Origin: Cytophagales bacterium
GTDB taxonomy: Bacteria > Bacteroidota > Bacteroidia > Cytophagales > Spirosomataceae
Length of the DNA: 46,263 nucleotides
NCBI GenBank assembly: GCA_024742395.1
Contig: JANSYO010000035.1
Location: forward strand, 1 to 46,263
Direction of reading: 5' to 3'
Both the position numbers and the translations under genes were made by a program. Positions 16,669-25,160 of the stretch are shown in pieces (within the stretch, counting starts at the first letter, position 1; the number at the start of each line of letters is the position of its first letter). Below the pieces are notes generated by a model that saw only the letters and a list, made by a program, of their open reading frames with translations, did not search any database and was not told where the DNA came from.

Positions 16669-17478
16669 ATGATCTATTCAAATTCAAGTAAGTTTTTCTT
16701 TCACTTAGCATACAGAGTTCGTCTGTTAACGGTTCTCTTTTTGGCTGCTATTAGCAGCTTTGCTCAAGATGTTCCGAAAGCTCCAAGTCCGCAGAGATTG
16801 GTCAATGACTTTGTGGGGATGCTATCTGTTTCAGAAATAGCCGAGCTTGAAAGTAAGCTTGTGGCGTTTGACGATACTACCTCTAATCAAATTAGTGTAG
16901 TAGTTATAAAAACTGTAGAGCCTTATGATATGAACTCTTTTGCAGTGAAACTGGGAAGAGAGTGGGGAATAGGTAACGAAGGTAAAAACAATGGAATAAT
17001 TCTTCTTTGGGCCACAGAAGACCGAAAGGTATATATAGCTACAGGGTATGGTTTGGAGGGTGCTTTGCCAGATGCATATGCCAAAAGAATAGTAGACAGA
17101 GTAATTATTCCATACTTTAAAAATTCTCAGTTTTACGAAGGTCTCAGCAAGGGTACAGATGCAATTATGCAGTATACCAGTGGCGAGTTTGAAGGCGAAC
17201 CTGATAAACCTGGGGAATTCCCAATTTGGGCATTTATTCTTATGGTGGTCGTCATTTATATCATTATCAGATCTATCAGTAAAGGTGGCGGGCACGGACC
17301 AGGCGGTGGCATTGGTGGAGGAAATTCCTCATGGCCTTACCATACTTATACCGGATGGGGCAGACATTCAGGTAACTGGAGTGGCGGCGGTGGCGGCTGG
17401 TCTGGTGGCGGAGGAGGTGGCTTCGGCGGCTTTGGTGGCGGAAGTTTCGGTGGTGGCGGTGCAGGCGGTAGTTATTAA
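16669..17478 (+). CDS. TPM-domain membrane protein with glycine-rich tail (YgcG-like)
   Basis: 269 aa. Signal peptide to about residue 32 (LFLAAISSFAQ), TPM domain at about 40-170 (QISVVVIKTVEPYDMNSFAV; LLWATEDRKVYIATGYGLEG), one membrane segment (FPIWAFILMVVVIYIIIRSI, about 183-202), and a tail of about 60 residues rich in Gly with Trp and Ser. The Gly tail is typical of this family and probably lies in the cytoplasm if the TPM domain is periplasmic. It starts 3 nt after the short TPM gene, so the two are co-translated with lemA. The pair may work together on the membrane, but the process is unknown. Confidence 0.92.
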   Translation: MIYSNSSKFFFHLAYRVRLLTVLFLAAISSFAQDVPKAPSPQRLVNDFVGMLSVSEIAELESKLVAFDDTTSNQISVVVIKTVEPYDMNSFAVKLGREWGIGNEGKNNGIILLWATEDRKVYIATGYGLEGALPDAYAKRIVDRVIIPYFKNSQFYEGLSKGTDAIMQYTSGEFEGEPDKPGEFPIWAFILMVVVIYIIIRSISKGGGHGPGGGIGGGNSSWPYHTYTGWGRHSGNWSGGGGGWSGGGGGGFGGFGGGSFGGGGAGGSY

Positions 17479-17496
17479 CCAGAGTTAATAACCACC
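17467..17496. terminator. Hairpin at the end of the TPM operon, covering the stop codon
   Basis: GGTAGTTATTAA (17467-17478) pairs with TTAATAACCACC (17485-17496), 11 of 12 positions, loop CCAGAG. The stop codon is in the stem. There is only a weak T-run (ACTCTTTAC). It lies in a 41-bp gap between convergent genes, so it may serve both. Confidence 0.5.
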
Positions 17497-17519
17497 ACTC
17501 TTTACTTGCTTCTAATAAT

Positions 17520-18239
17520 TTAAAGCCATTTCTGTTCTCCAAATACAGGATTCGGTTTGTATTTCAGGCCAAAAGGCTTTATGGTATGCTTTCTAATATG
17601 CTCTACTGCTTCTTGCACATCATCAGTGATTAAAAACAAATCTTTGTCTTTAGGTGAGATCGTTTTTTCAGAGATCATTAGCTCTACATGATCCATAACG
17701 CTTTGATGAAATTCTGTTCCGAAAACTACAATAGGAAACTCTTTAATTTTTCCGGTTTGAATCAATGTCATTGACTCAAAGAATTCATCAAGTGTACCAA
17801 AGCCACCCGGGCAGATGACAAATGCATAGGAATATTTAATCAATAGTGTTTTTCTAACAAAGAAATATTTCAGGTCAATCCATTTATCCAGATAAGGGTT
17901 AGCGTACTGCTCATGCGGCAATACGATATTAATTCCTACGGATTTTCCTCCTACCTCTTTGGCACCTCTATTGGCAGCTTCCATGATACCCGGCCCCCCT
18001 CCGGTCATAACTGTGAAACCAAGTTTGGCAATTTCTCCTGAAAGCTCTCTAGCTTTTTGGTAATGCTTGTTGTCTTCTTTAAATCTGGCTGAGCCAAATA
18101 CTGTTACGCAAGGTCCGATAAAGTGTAGATTTCTAAAGCCTTTTATAAATTCCGCAAAGACCTCAATTGCCATTTTGAATTCGCTCCATCTTGATCTGGG
18201 GCCATCTAAAAAGCGGATTTCATTATTCTCTTGACTCAT
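17520..18239 (-). CDS. LOG family protein (TIGR00730-type Rossmann fold)
   Basis: 239 aa. The family includes cytokinin-riboside monophosphate phosphoribohydrolases and nucleotide N-glycosidases. It shows TVFGSARFKEDNKHYQKA, GGGPGIMEAANRGA and the signature PGGFGTLDEFFE, with the catalytic Arg/Glu neighbourhood intact. The N-terminal extension (FLDGPRSRWSEFKMAIEVFA) is common in Bacteroidota members. In bacteria the likely role is nucleoside monophosphate cleavage; a cytokinin role is not implied. It is convergent with the TPM operon. No clear promoter box was seen before its ATG at 18239. Confidence 0.92.
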   Translation of the reverse strand: MSQENNEIRFLDGPRSRWSEFKMAIEVFAEFIKGFRNLHFIGPCVTVFGSARFKEDNKHYQKARELSGEIAKLGFTVMTGGGPGIMEAANRGAKEVGGKSVGINIVLPHEQYANPYLDKWIDLKYFFVRKTLLIKYSYAFVICPGGFGTLDEFFESMTLIQTGKIKEFPIVVFGTEFHQSVMDHVELMISEKTISPKDKDLFLITDDVQEAVEHIRKHTIKPFGLKYKPNPVFGEQKWL

Positions 18240-18304
18240 TAATTATTCTGTGGTTTAAATTTTGTACTATCCAATATAACAGATTTTAGCGATTTTAGTT
18301 TAGA

Positions 18305-18724
18305 TCATTGCATTTTGAAAACAATGCTTTTGGCTTTGTTAACATTATCTGTATGAGGATAGGGCAGTACCGCAGAAAGCTCCAAAGTATAATCTGTGCC
18401 CTCATATTCAAAGATGGAAGACTGCCCAATTTCAAATGATTTTTCTTCCTGACACCCAATACAAAGTTTTTGGTCTTCAAATAGTTGCTTTTCTATTTCT
18501 ATATCAAAAGTTACAATCACTTCTCCGGCTCTGATACAATTGGCATTTTCAGGGCATCTACTTTCCTGAACATCCAAAGTGGTGATTTGAATATTCTTTT
18601 CGTCAAAGATGAAATTTTTGGATTCATTCTCACCCAAAGTTATATCGTCAATCGGAGTTATGGTACTGGTCTGCTCACAGGCATTAAACATGGCGAAAGC
18701 AGTTAAAAAAAGTAATGGCTTCAT
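18305..18724 (-). CDS. Hypothetical lipoprotein with conserved Cys-rich motif
   Basis: 139 aa. Signal MKPLLFLTAFAMFNAC gives a likely lipoprotein (Cys16). The mature part is beta-rich. It has a motif of the form RCPENANCIRAGEV (about 57-70) that I recall from many small Bacteroidota lipoproteins of unknown function, plus a second Cys pair (CIGC, about 88-91). The four Cys could form disulfides in the periplasm. It is divergent from the DtxR/MntR-type gene; a metal link is tempting but unsupported. A near-match promoter TATACTTTG lies near 18770 on the minus strand, one base off in spacing. Confidence 0.85.
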   Translation of the reverse strand: MKPLLFLTAFAMFNACEQTSTITPIDDITLGENESKNFIFDEKNIQITTLDVQESRCPENANCIRAGEVIVTFDIEIEKQLFEDQKLCIGCQEEKSFEIGQSSIFEYEGTDYTLELSAVLPYPHTDNVNKAKSIVFKMQ

Positions 18725-18787
18725 AGTTTTTCATTTAGTACTTTTCATAACGTATAAGCTCTATTCAAAGTATAGGCAAGTCAGTTC

Positions 18788-18818
18788 TTTACTATCCTGA
18801 TGAATTACCGTAGCTTTG
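18788..18818 (+). promoter_or_regulatory. Predicted promoter of the DtxR/MntR-type gene; fixes the start
   Basis: TTTA (18788-18791), 19 nt, then TAGCTTTG (18811-18818). Transcription would begin near 18822, downstream of the in-frame ATG at 18800, so the true start must be the ATG at 18842. Confidence 0.65.
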
Positions 18819-18841
18819 TTCTTTCATCTAGTATTGTAAGC

Positions 18842-19513
18842 ATGGTCTCTTTTACAGAGGAAAATTATTTAAAGGCTATTTTTCATCTTTCTGAGCAGGA
18901 AAATGGGAAGCTGGTGAGTACAAATGACCTGGCCGAAATTATGCAGACCCGTGCTGCATCAGTTACAGATATGCTCAAGAAGCTTTCTGAGAAAAAGTAT
19001 ATCCATTACAAAAAGTATCAAGGAGTAGCTTTGACCGCTGAGGGTAATTCTATTGCTTTAAAAATTATCAGAAAACACAGATTATGGGAGGTCTTTCTAG
19101 TTGAGAAATTAGGGTTTAAATGGGACGAAATTCATGACCTGGCTGAGCAACTAGAACACATTAAATCTCAGAAGTTAACAGACAGATTAGATACATTTTT
19201 GGGGCATCCGGAGTTTGATCCACATGGAGATCCAATCCCGAATGCGGAGGGTGTGATGCCCACGATAAGAGCGGTTAAACTTTCTGAAGTAGAGACAGGT
19301 CAAAATTTTACTATTATGGGAGTTTCAGAAGATTCCTCTACCTTTCTTCAACATCTCGACAGACTGGGTTTAAAATTGGGATTAGAGCTTAAGCTAGCAG
19401 ATATAAGTGATTTTGATCAATCACTAGAATTGGAGTTAGACAATGGCCAATCTATCAGGGTTAGCTCAGAAGTGGCCCGGAATATCCAGGCAAAAGTACG
19501 CTCAGTATCTTAA
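18842..19513 (+). CDS. Metal-dependent transcriptional regulator, DtxR/MntR family
   Basis: 223 aa from ATG 18842 (MVSFTEENYLKAIFHLSEQE); the upstream ATG 18800 lies before the predicted transcription start. N-terminal winged helix (AEIMQTRAASVTDMLKKLSEK; GVALTAEGNSIALKIIRKHRL), dimer and metal domain (HDLAEQLEHIKSQKLTDRLD, then HPEFDPHGDPIPN, with His/Glu/Asp ligands), and a C-terminal FeoA/SH3-like domain (VETGQNFTIMGVSED). Such proteins repress metal uptake genes when Mn or Fe is plentiful. The metal cannot be told here. Target genes are not in view; it lies alone, 49 nt before an LPS transport permease. Confidence 0.92.
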   Translation: MVSFTEENYLKAIFHLSEQENGKLVSTNDLAEIMQTRAASVTDMLKKLSEKKYIHYKKYQGVALTAEGNSIALKIIRKHRLWEVFLVEKLGFKWDEIHDLAEQLEHIKSQKLTDRLDTFLGHPEFDPHGDPIPNAEGVMPTIRAVKLSEVETGQNFTIMGVSEDSSTFLQHLDRLGLKLGLELKLADISDFDQSLELELDNGQSIRVSSEVARNIQAKVRSVS

Positions 19514-19550
19514 AAGCTCTTAAAAGTGTGCTTCTCTATTAAATCCACTG

Positions 19551-19558
19551 TAATTTTG
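19551..19558 (+). promoter_or_regulatory. Predicted -7 box of the LptF/G gene; would give a leaderless mRNA
   Basis: TAATTTTG, a TAnnTTTG match, ends only 4 nt before the ATG at 19563. The expected start of transcription falls at or next to the start codon. No -33 box is evident. Confidence 0.4.
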
Positions 19559-19562
19559 CCCT

Positions 19563-20642
19563 ATGAAAATTCTTGACAAATACCTGCTGAAGAAATTCCT
19601 GACGACTTATGTCTTTGCAGTATTTGTAATTGTATTAATCATTCTGGTAATTGACTATGTAGAGAAGAATGATGATTTCATTCAAAAAAATGCACCTACC
19701 AAAGAGATTCTTTTAACCTACTACGCCAATCTTGCTCCTTATTGGGCTAACTATATAAGCCCTTTAATGATCTTTATATCTACCGTTTTTTTTACGGCTA
19801 AACTGGCCTCACATACTGAGATTATAGCTATTTTGACTAACGGTGTAAGCTTTAGAAGACTTATGGTTCCTTATATTATTGGGGCCTCATTGATTGGGCT
19901 TTTCTCCTTCTTGATGGTAGGTTGGGCTTTGCCTAAGGCAAACGCAAAAAGAATTGGTTTTGAGAACAAATATATCAACGAGCAGTTCTTTTTTTCTGAC
20001 AGAGACTTCCATATGGCTGTTGCTCCGGATACCTACATTTATTTCTCTACCTATAATAACCAATCAAATACAGCTTTTGATTTTACCATTGAGAAATTTG
20101 AGGATAATCAATTGATGGAAAAGCTCTCAGCCAGAAGAGCAATGTGGATAGATAGTTTGGAGAAATGGCGACTCTATGATTATAAAATCAGAGACATAGG
20201 GATCATGAAAGATAACCTGACCATTTCCAGAACACATATAGACACCACTTTAAGTATGTACCCTACAGATTTTGAAAGTGGACACTCCGTTCAGGAGACC
20301 TTTACCATTGGTGAATTAAATGATCAGATCGCTCTTTTGAAATCACGGGGATCTGAAGGAATAGAACCTTTTTTAATTGAAAGATATCAGCGTTTTGCTA
20401 CCCCATTTGCTGTCATAATCTTATCAGTCATGGGATTGATAGTCTCTGCTCAGAAACGCCGTGGAGGGGTGGGGCTTCAAATAGCCATTGGCTTCTTATT
20501 GGCCTTTACTTATATTCTCTTCTATATTATGTCAAAAGGTATTGCCGAATCAGGCAATATGTCTCCCTTACTTGCGGTTTGGCTGCCAAACATTGTCTTT
20601 GGCTTTATAGCCTTCATTATGTACTTTACTGTACCGAAATAA
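19563..20642 (+). CDS. LptF/LptG-family permease (YjgP/YjgQ)
   Basis: 359 aa. A transmembrane subunit of the LptB2FG transporter that extracts LPS from the inner membrane and starts its route to the surface. It has a short cytoplasmic start (MKILDKYLLKKFLTTYVFA), two or three N-terminal membrane helices, a periplasmic beta-jellyroll of about 150 residues and three C-terminal helices (FAVIILSVMGLIVSAQ; IAIGFLLAFTYILFYIM; LPNIVFGFIAFIMYF). I cannot tell LptF from LptG; the second copy and LptB are not here. No close partner genes. Confidence 0.9.
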   Translation: MKILDKYLLKKFLTTYVFAVFVIVLIILVIDYVEKNDDFIQKNAPTKEILLTYYANLAPYWANYISPLMIFISTVFFTAKLASHTEIIAILTNGVSFRRLMVPYIIGASLIGLFSFLMVGWALPKANAKRIGFENKYINEQFFFSDRDFHMAVAPDTYIYFSTYNNQSNTAFDFTIEKFEDNQLMEKLSARRAMWIDSLEKWRLYDYKIRDIGIMKDNLTISRTHIDTTLSMYPTDFESGHSVQETFTIGELNDQIALLKSRGSEGIEPFLIERYQRFATPFAVIILSVMGLIVSAQKRRGGVGLQIAIGFLLAFTYILFYIMSKGIAESGNMSPLLAVWLPNIVFGFIAFIMYFTVPK

Positions 20643-20686
20643 GCTTTTCTTTCTCTCTTTCAGAGAACAAAATGAGATTAATCCCT

Positions 20687-20694
20687 ATTTTTGC
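20687..20694 (+). promoter_or_regulatory. Predicted -7 box of argG
   Basis: TATTTTTG matches TAnnTTTG. Predicted leader about 23 nt to ATG 20721. -33 not clear. Confidence 0.45.
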
Positions 20695-20720
20695 GGCTCG
20701 TTTAAGGATAAAAGAAAAAG

Positions 20721-21929
20721 ATGGCAGAAGCTAAAAAAGTAGTATTAGCATACAGTGGTGGTTTGGATACCTCTTTCTGTGTGAAGTATTTAGGAGAAGA
20801 AAAAGGAATGGAGGTTCACTCTGTATTGGTAGATACAGGTGGTTTTTCTGATGAGGAAATTGCTGACATTGAAAAAAAGGCTTTCGAGTTAGGAGTTAAG
20901 AGTCATTACACGGCCCGAGTGGCAGATAAATACTACAATGATTGCATCAAATATCTGGTTTTTGGCAATGTCTTAAAAAACAATACTTATCCACTATCAG
21001 TAAGTGCAGAAAGGATATTTCAGGCAGTGGCGGTAGCAGAATACGCCAGAAGTATCAATGCGACGGCAATTGCCCACGGTAGCACTGGAGCCGGGAATGA
21101 TCAGGTACGTTTTGATATGGCTTTTCGCACTATAGTGCCTGATGCTGAAATAATTACGCCTATTCGCGATATGAAGTTATCAAGAGAGGCTGAAATTGAA
21201 TTCCTTAAAAGCAAAGGTGTAGACAGAGAATGGCATAAAGCTGCCTATTCTATAAATCAAGGATTGTGGGGTACTTCTGTAGGAGGCAAGGAGACATTAA
21301 ATTCCTATGATTCTCTTCCGGAATCTGCTTTTCCTATTCAGAAATCAAAAGATGGGGAAGAGGAAGTCCTTTTGGGTTTTGTCAAAGGTGAATTAAAGGC
21401 AGTTAACGGTGAAGTTTTTGAAAACCCGGTAGAGGCGATCAGGAAATTACATCTGCTTGCTACACCCTATGGAATTGGACGTGATACGCATGTAGGAGAC
21501 ACCATTATTGGCATCAAAGGCCGTGTAGGTTTTGAGGCAGCGGCTCCCCTAATTATTATTAAAGCTCATCATTTGTTAGAGAAACATGTCTTAACCAAAT
21601 GGCAACAATATTGGAAACAAAATTTGGCAGAATGGTACGGAATGCAGCTTCACGAAGGTCATTTCAATGATCCGGTGATGAGAGATATGGAGAAATTCTT
21701 TTCTTCTACTCAAAATCATGTAACTGGAGATGTCCGTGTGAAATTATCATCCTATAGATTTGACCTGCTAGGAATTAAATCAGATTATGATTTAATGTCA
21801 GATGTTTTTGGTAGCTACGGAGAAATGAACAATGCCTGGAGCGGTGACGATGTTAGAGGTTTCTCCAAGATTGCATCAAATCAGGTAGTCATTTACGAAA
21901 AGGTAAAAGAAATTGCCGAAAGCAAATAA
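20721..21929 (+). CDS. argG: Argininosuccinate synthase
   Basis: 402 aa. Joins citrulline and aspartate with ATP in arginine synthesis. The ATP-binding PP-loop AYSGGLDTS is near the N-terminus, and AIAHGSTGAGNDQVRF and SINQGLWG match the active site. Length fits. In many Bacteroidota argG sits with other arg genes; here it stands alone. Its stop is 3 bp from the stop of the convergent dipeptidase, leaving no room for a terminator. Confidence 0.97.
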   Translation: MAEAKKVVLAYSGGLDTSFCVKYLGEEKGMEVHSVLVDTGGFSDEEIADIEKKAFELGVKSHYTARVADKYYNDCIKYLVFGNVLKNNTYPLSVSAERIFQAVAVAEYARSINATAIAHGSTGAGNDQVRFDMAFRTIVPDAEIITPIRDMKLSREAEIEFLKSKGVDREWHKAAYSINQGLWGTSVGGKETLNSYDSLPESAFPIQKSKDGEEEVLLGFVKGELKAVNGEVFENPVEAIRKLHLLATPYGIGRDTHVGDTIIGIKGRVGFEAAAPLIIIKAHHLLEKHVLTKWQQYWKQNLAEWYGMQLHEGHFNDPVMRDMEKFFSSTQNHVTGDVRVKLSSYRFDLLGIKSDYDLMSDVFGSYGEMNNAWSGDDVRGFSKIASNQVVIYEKVKEIAESK

Positions 21930-21932
21930 GAT

Positions 21933-23000
21933 TTAATCCAGGTGTTCTTTGAGGAAATTTACCCCATTTTTCCAGAGAACACCTTCTATTTCCTGATCGG
22001 TAAAGCCTCTTTTTGACATAGCCGGTGCAAGTAATTGTAAATCAGCAATTGATTTAATTTCAACAGGCGTTTGCTCATAACCAAAGGCACCATCAAGATC
22101 AGAACCAATCATAATGTTGTTCGTATTGCCAGCTAAATGTGCAATGTGTAACATATGGTCTATCACCTTATCTAAGGTTACTTTCTTTCTCTTTGGTGTA
22201 CTGTACCCTCTTATCCAATTTGGTGTTACCATCCAGGCATCAAAGGCCATTCCTATAGTACCCTTTCTTTCAATGATTTGTTTAATCATATCATCACTTA
22301 GCTGTCTGTTATGCGGAGTAATAATTCTGCATAAGTGATGGCTGGCCCAAAGTGGCCCCTCGTAGAGGTCTAAAGCATCATAAAAGCATTTATCAGATAA
22401 ATGCGTTAAGTCCAGAATAATACCTAACTCCTGCACTTTCTTAAGTAACTCTTTCCCTTTTTTGGGTAGTCTGCCTTCTGAATCGGTGCCAAAGGCATGT
22501 ATGCCCACTCCATAATGAGAAAGACCGATTGCACGTAATCCCTGACTATGTAAGATTTCAAGATGATCAGGAGAAACGATAGAATCTGCACCTTCAAGAG
22601 ATAAAATATAACCAATAGGTCTGAATTCTTCTTCTTTTGTAGCCCAGACTTTGAGGTGGTTTTCTAATTGACTCTTTTGGGTGATCTGAATCAATTGATT
22701 CTTTCTCTCCATTTCCTTATACCATGCCAATTGCCCCTGAACTTGTGCCCAGGCCTGTTCCTGTGAGAACCAACCTGACATCACAGATTTTGGTTTGATG
22801 AATCTGGCAATTAATGTAGCGGTACAAAGGCCTATATTACCCCTGTGCATTTCTGGAAAGCAAACAGTTCCTTTGGCCCTGTCAGGCTTATCTGTCATGT
22901 TTACTTCTCTTCGTCGAATAGTTTTAAGTGGTAGAGTGAGATCGCGATTCCACTCCATGGCATTCATGGCTAAGTCCAGATGGGCGTCAAATATTAACAT
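21933..23000 (-). CDS. Dipeptidase of the membrane-dipeptidase family (peptidase M19)
   Basis: 355 aa. A zinc enzyme that splits dipeptides, some with D-residues. Metal ligands of the family are visible: DAHLDLAM at the N-terminus, the bridging Glu in LSLEGADS, His in LDLTHLSD and ASHHLCR, and Asp in MIGSDLDGAFG. There is no signal peptide, so it is probably cytoplasmic. It is the last gene of ribBA-mtgA-dipeptidase; its ATG lies 1 nt after the mtgA stop. A D,L- or D,D-dipeptide from wall turnover would fit the mtgA neighbour, but this is inference. Confidence 0.93.
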   Translation of the reverse strand: MLIFDAHLDLAMNAMEWNRDLTLPLKTIRRREVNMTDKPDRAKGTVCFPEMHRGNIGLCTATLIARFIKPKSVMSGWFSQEQAWAQVQGQLAWYKEMERKNQLIQITQKSQLENHLKVWATKEEEFRPIGYILSLEGADSIVSPDHLEILHSQGLRAIGLSHYGVGIHAFGTDSEGRLPKKGKELLKKVQELGIILDLTHLSDKCFYDALDLYEGPLWASHHLCRIITPHNRQLSDDMIKQIIERKGTIGMAFDAWMVTPNWIRGYSTPKRKKVTLDKVIDHMLHIAHLAGNTNNIMIGSDLDGAFGYEQTPVEIKSIADLQLLAPAMSKRGFTDQEIEGVLWKNGVNFLKEHLD

Positions 23001-23001
23001 G

Positions 23002-23703
23002 CTATAAATTTAGAGATTTGAGATAAGCTACACCACCTAAAGCTCTAATTTGTCTCTGAATATGTGCAGTTCTTCTTTCTACGTATGGGCCTGCATTCTT
23101 CACTTTCCACTTTCTGGGACTTGGCAATACTGCAGCCAGTCTTGCTGCCTGGAATCGACTTAGTTTCTTAGCGGAGGTTCCAAAATAGTTTGTAGCTGCA
23201 GCCTGTGCACCAAAAACACCGGGCCCCATTTCACACACGTTTACATAAACTTCCAGTATTCGCCTTTTCCCCCAAATAAGTTCAATTAAAAACGTGAAAT
23301 AGGTTTCAAGCCCTTTCCTTAGCCAACTCCTCCCTTGCCATAGAAAAACGTTTTTTGCCGTTTGTTGTGAAATAGTACTTCCACCTCTCAGTTTTCCTGA
23401 TTTTTGATTTTTATGAATAGCGTTTTTTATAGCTTTCATATCAAAACCACTATGCTCCGGGAAAAGCTGGTCTTCTGCGGCTACCACGGCAATGGCCATT
23501 TCGCCAGAGATGTTCTCCATGGGTTCCCAGTCATAATGTAATTTACCCTGACTAAACCATTGTCCTATCATGGTCATGGTTATTGGAACCGGAACAAATT
23601 TAAAAAGTAAGACAAGGCTTATTGAAATACCGAAAAAACCAAGGATAGTTTTCGAAAGAATTGAAGTTATTTTCTTCTTCAAAGTCACCTTTTTACGCCT
23701 CAT
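23002..23703 (-). CDS. mtgA: Monofunctional peptidoglycan glycosyltransferase
   Basis: 233 aa, GT51 family. Polymerises lipid II into glycan strands without a transpeptidase domain. A basic start ([12 protein letters not shown]) is followed by one membrane anchor ([19 protein letters not shown]). The catalytic motif [14 protein letters not shown] holds the Glu and [17 protein letters not shown] is the second GT51 signature; [20 protein letters not shown] is the third. The start overlaps the ribBA stop by 11 nt. Confidence 0.95.
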   Translation of the reverse strand: MRRKKVTLKKKITSILSKTILGFFGISISLVLLFKFVPVPITMTMIGQWFSQGKLHYDWEPMENISGEMAIAVVAAEDQLFPEHSGFDMKAIKNAIHKNQKSGKLRGGSTISQQTAKNVFLWQGRSWLRKGLETYFTFLIELIWGKRRILEVYVNVCEMGPGVFGAQAAATNYFGTSAKKLSRFQAARLAAVLPSPRKWKVKNAGPYVERRTAHIQRQIRALGGVAYLKSLNL

Positions 23704-24913
23704 TTTTTAAAATTTCGTGTCCCATTTTATCTCTTTTTGTTTCAAGATATAATTGGTTATGAGGGTTAGGTGCTACCTCTAATGGTATTGTTTCTACGAT
23801 TTCTAAACCGTATCCCATTAAACCGGCTCTTTTCTTTGGATTGTTAGAAAGAAGTCTGATTTTCGAAATATTCAAGTCTCTTAAGATTTGGGCTCCCACA
23901 CCATAATCTCTCTGATCGGGCTTAAAGCCAAGGTCTTCATTGGCCTCTACTGTATCTCTGCCAGACTCCTGAAGCTTGTAGGCCTTTAGTTTATTTAGAA
24001 GGCCAATACCCCTGCCTTCCTGGTTCATATACAAGACCAAACCTTTTCCTTCAGCTTCTACGGTTTCCATAGCGGCATGTAATTGAGGACCACAGTCACA
24101 TCGGCAAGAGCCGAAAATGTCTCCGGTTACGCATGAGCTATGTACTCTAACCAGTACGGGTTCGTCATTCTCCCAATCTCCTTTTTTCAGTGCAAGATGT
24201 AGTTGATTATTATCAGTTTGTCTGAAGGCCAATAATTCAAAATTTCCCCAGTCGGTGGGTAATTGTACACCTATCTCTCTTTTAATTAGTGTTTCTTCTC
24301 TGAGTCGGTGCTCAATTAGGGCTTTAATAGAGACTAGTTTAAGGTCAAACCTATCTGCCAGAAGACGTAACTCGGGCAATCTAGCCATAGAGCCGTCTTC
24401 GTTCATAATTTCTATCAGGACTCCGGCAGGTTGAAGACCCGCCATCACAGAAAGATCAATGGCAGCTTCGGTATGTCCAGTTCTTCTTAAGACTCCGCCA
24501 TCGGCAGCTCTTAAAGGAAATATATGCCCCGGTCTACCCAATTCGTCTGGATTTGTGTTTTTGTCAGCCAAAGCCAAAATGGTCTTTGCACGGTCAGAAG
24601 CTGAAATTCCGGTAGTACATCCATGTCCTAAAAGATCAACAGATACTGTAAAAGGAGTGGCATGAGTAGCGGTGTTTTTACCAACCATCATTTCTAAACC
24701 GAGTTCGTCGCACCTTTGATGGGTTAAAGGCACACACATGAGCCCACGGCCATGAGTTACCATAAAATTCACCATTTCAGGAGTGATCAATTCTGCAGCA
24801 CAGATAAAATCTCCTTCATTTTCACGGTCTTCATCATCTACCACAATCACAATTTTACCATTTTTTATGTCTTCAATGGCTTCCTGGATACTATCTAACT
24901 TTATCTCACTCAT
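23693..24913 (-). CDS. ribBA: Bifunctional DHBP synthase / GTP cyclohydrolase II
   Basis: 406 aa. Both early steps of riboflavin synthesis: ribulose-5-phosphate to dihydroxybutanone phosphate, and GTP to the pyrimidine precursor. The N-terminal half has [11 protein letters not shown] and GHTEAAID; the C-terminal half has the zinc site [17 protein letters not shown] and [12 protein letters not shown]. Both halves look complete, so both reactions are expected. A TAnnTTTG promoter lies 26 nt upstream and AAGGAAG lies about 11 nt before the ATG. No FMN riboswitch is visible in front of it. First gene of the operon with mtgA and the dipeptidase. Confidence 0.97.
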   Translation of the reverse strand: MSEIKLDSIQEAIEDIKNGKIVIVVDDEDRENEGDFICAAELITPEMVNFMVTHGRGLMCVPLTHQRCDELGLEMMVGKNTATHATPFTVSVDLLGHGCTTGISASDRAKTILALADKNTNPDELGRPGHIFPLRAADGGVLRRTGHTEAAIDLSVMAGLQPAGVLIEIMNEDGSMARLPELRLLADRFDLKLVSIKALIEHRLREETLIKREIGVQLPTDWGNFELLAFRQTDNNQLHLALKKGDWENDEPVLVRVHSSCVTGDIFGSCRCDCGPQLHAAMETVEAEGKGLVLYMNQEGRGIGLLNKLKAYKLQESGRDTVEANEDLGFKPDQRDYGVGAQILRDLNISKIRLLSNNPKKRAGLMGYGLEIVETIPLEVAPNPHNQLYLETKRDKMGHEILKNEA

Positions 24914-24942
24914 TCTGCTCGTTCTTCCTTTTGAAATTTTTA

Positions 24943-24950
24943 CAAAGATA
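24943..24950 (-). promoter_or_regulatory. Predicted -7 box of ribBA operon
   Basis: Minus-strand TATCTTTG (24950-24943) matches TAnnTTTG; leader about 26 nt to the ATG at 24913. The -33 box is unclear. Confidence 0.55.
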
Positions 24951-25160
24951 TGTTACTTAAATGTTTTACTCCGTCGTAATAACGTTTTTTAGAACCAATT
25001 CTGTTCAAATACCGATCTATATGTGTAAATTTTGAATTAGTATTGGTTAAATAGATAAGTAATATTTCGTTTCTAAGGAATTCAGCCTTGCTTTTTAAGC
25101 TAATATGATCCTTTAGGCATGATTTTTGGGTTTTAGACTCTTGTAATCATAAGGCGTTAG

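Noticed and set aside
16831-17295. 154-aa minus-strand frame inside the TPM gene
   Set aside because: Antisense shadow of a well-supported gene, with odd composition and no family features.
17284-17475. GGTGGCGG repeats as a DNA repeat element
   Set aside because: They code for the Gly-rich protein tail typical of TPM family members, so are explained by the protein.
18755-18775. Promoter TATACTTTG for the small lipoprotein gene (minus strand)
   Set aside because: The TA and TTTG are one base too far apart for the consensus; kept only as a weak note.
24914-25160. FMN riboswitch before ribBA
   Set aside because: I see none of the conserved FMN-aptamer segments; the leader predicted from the -7 box is only 26 nt.
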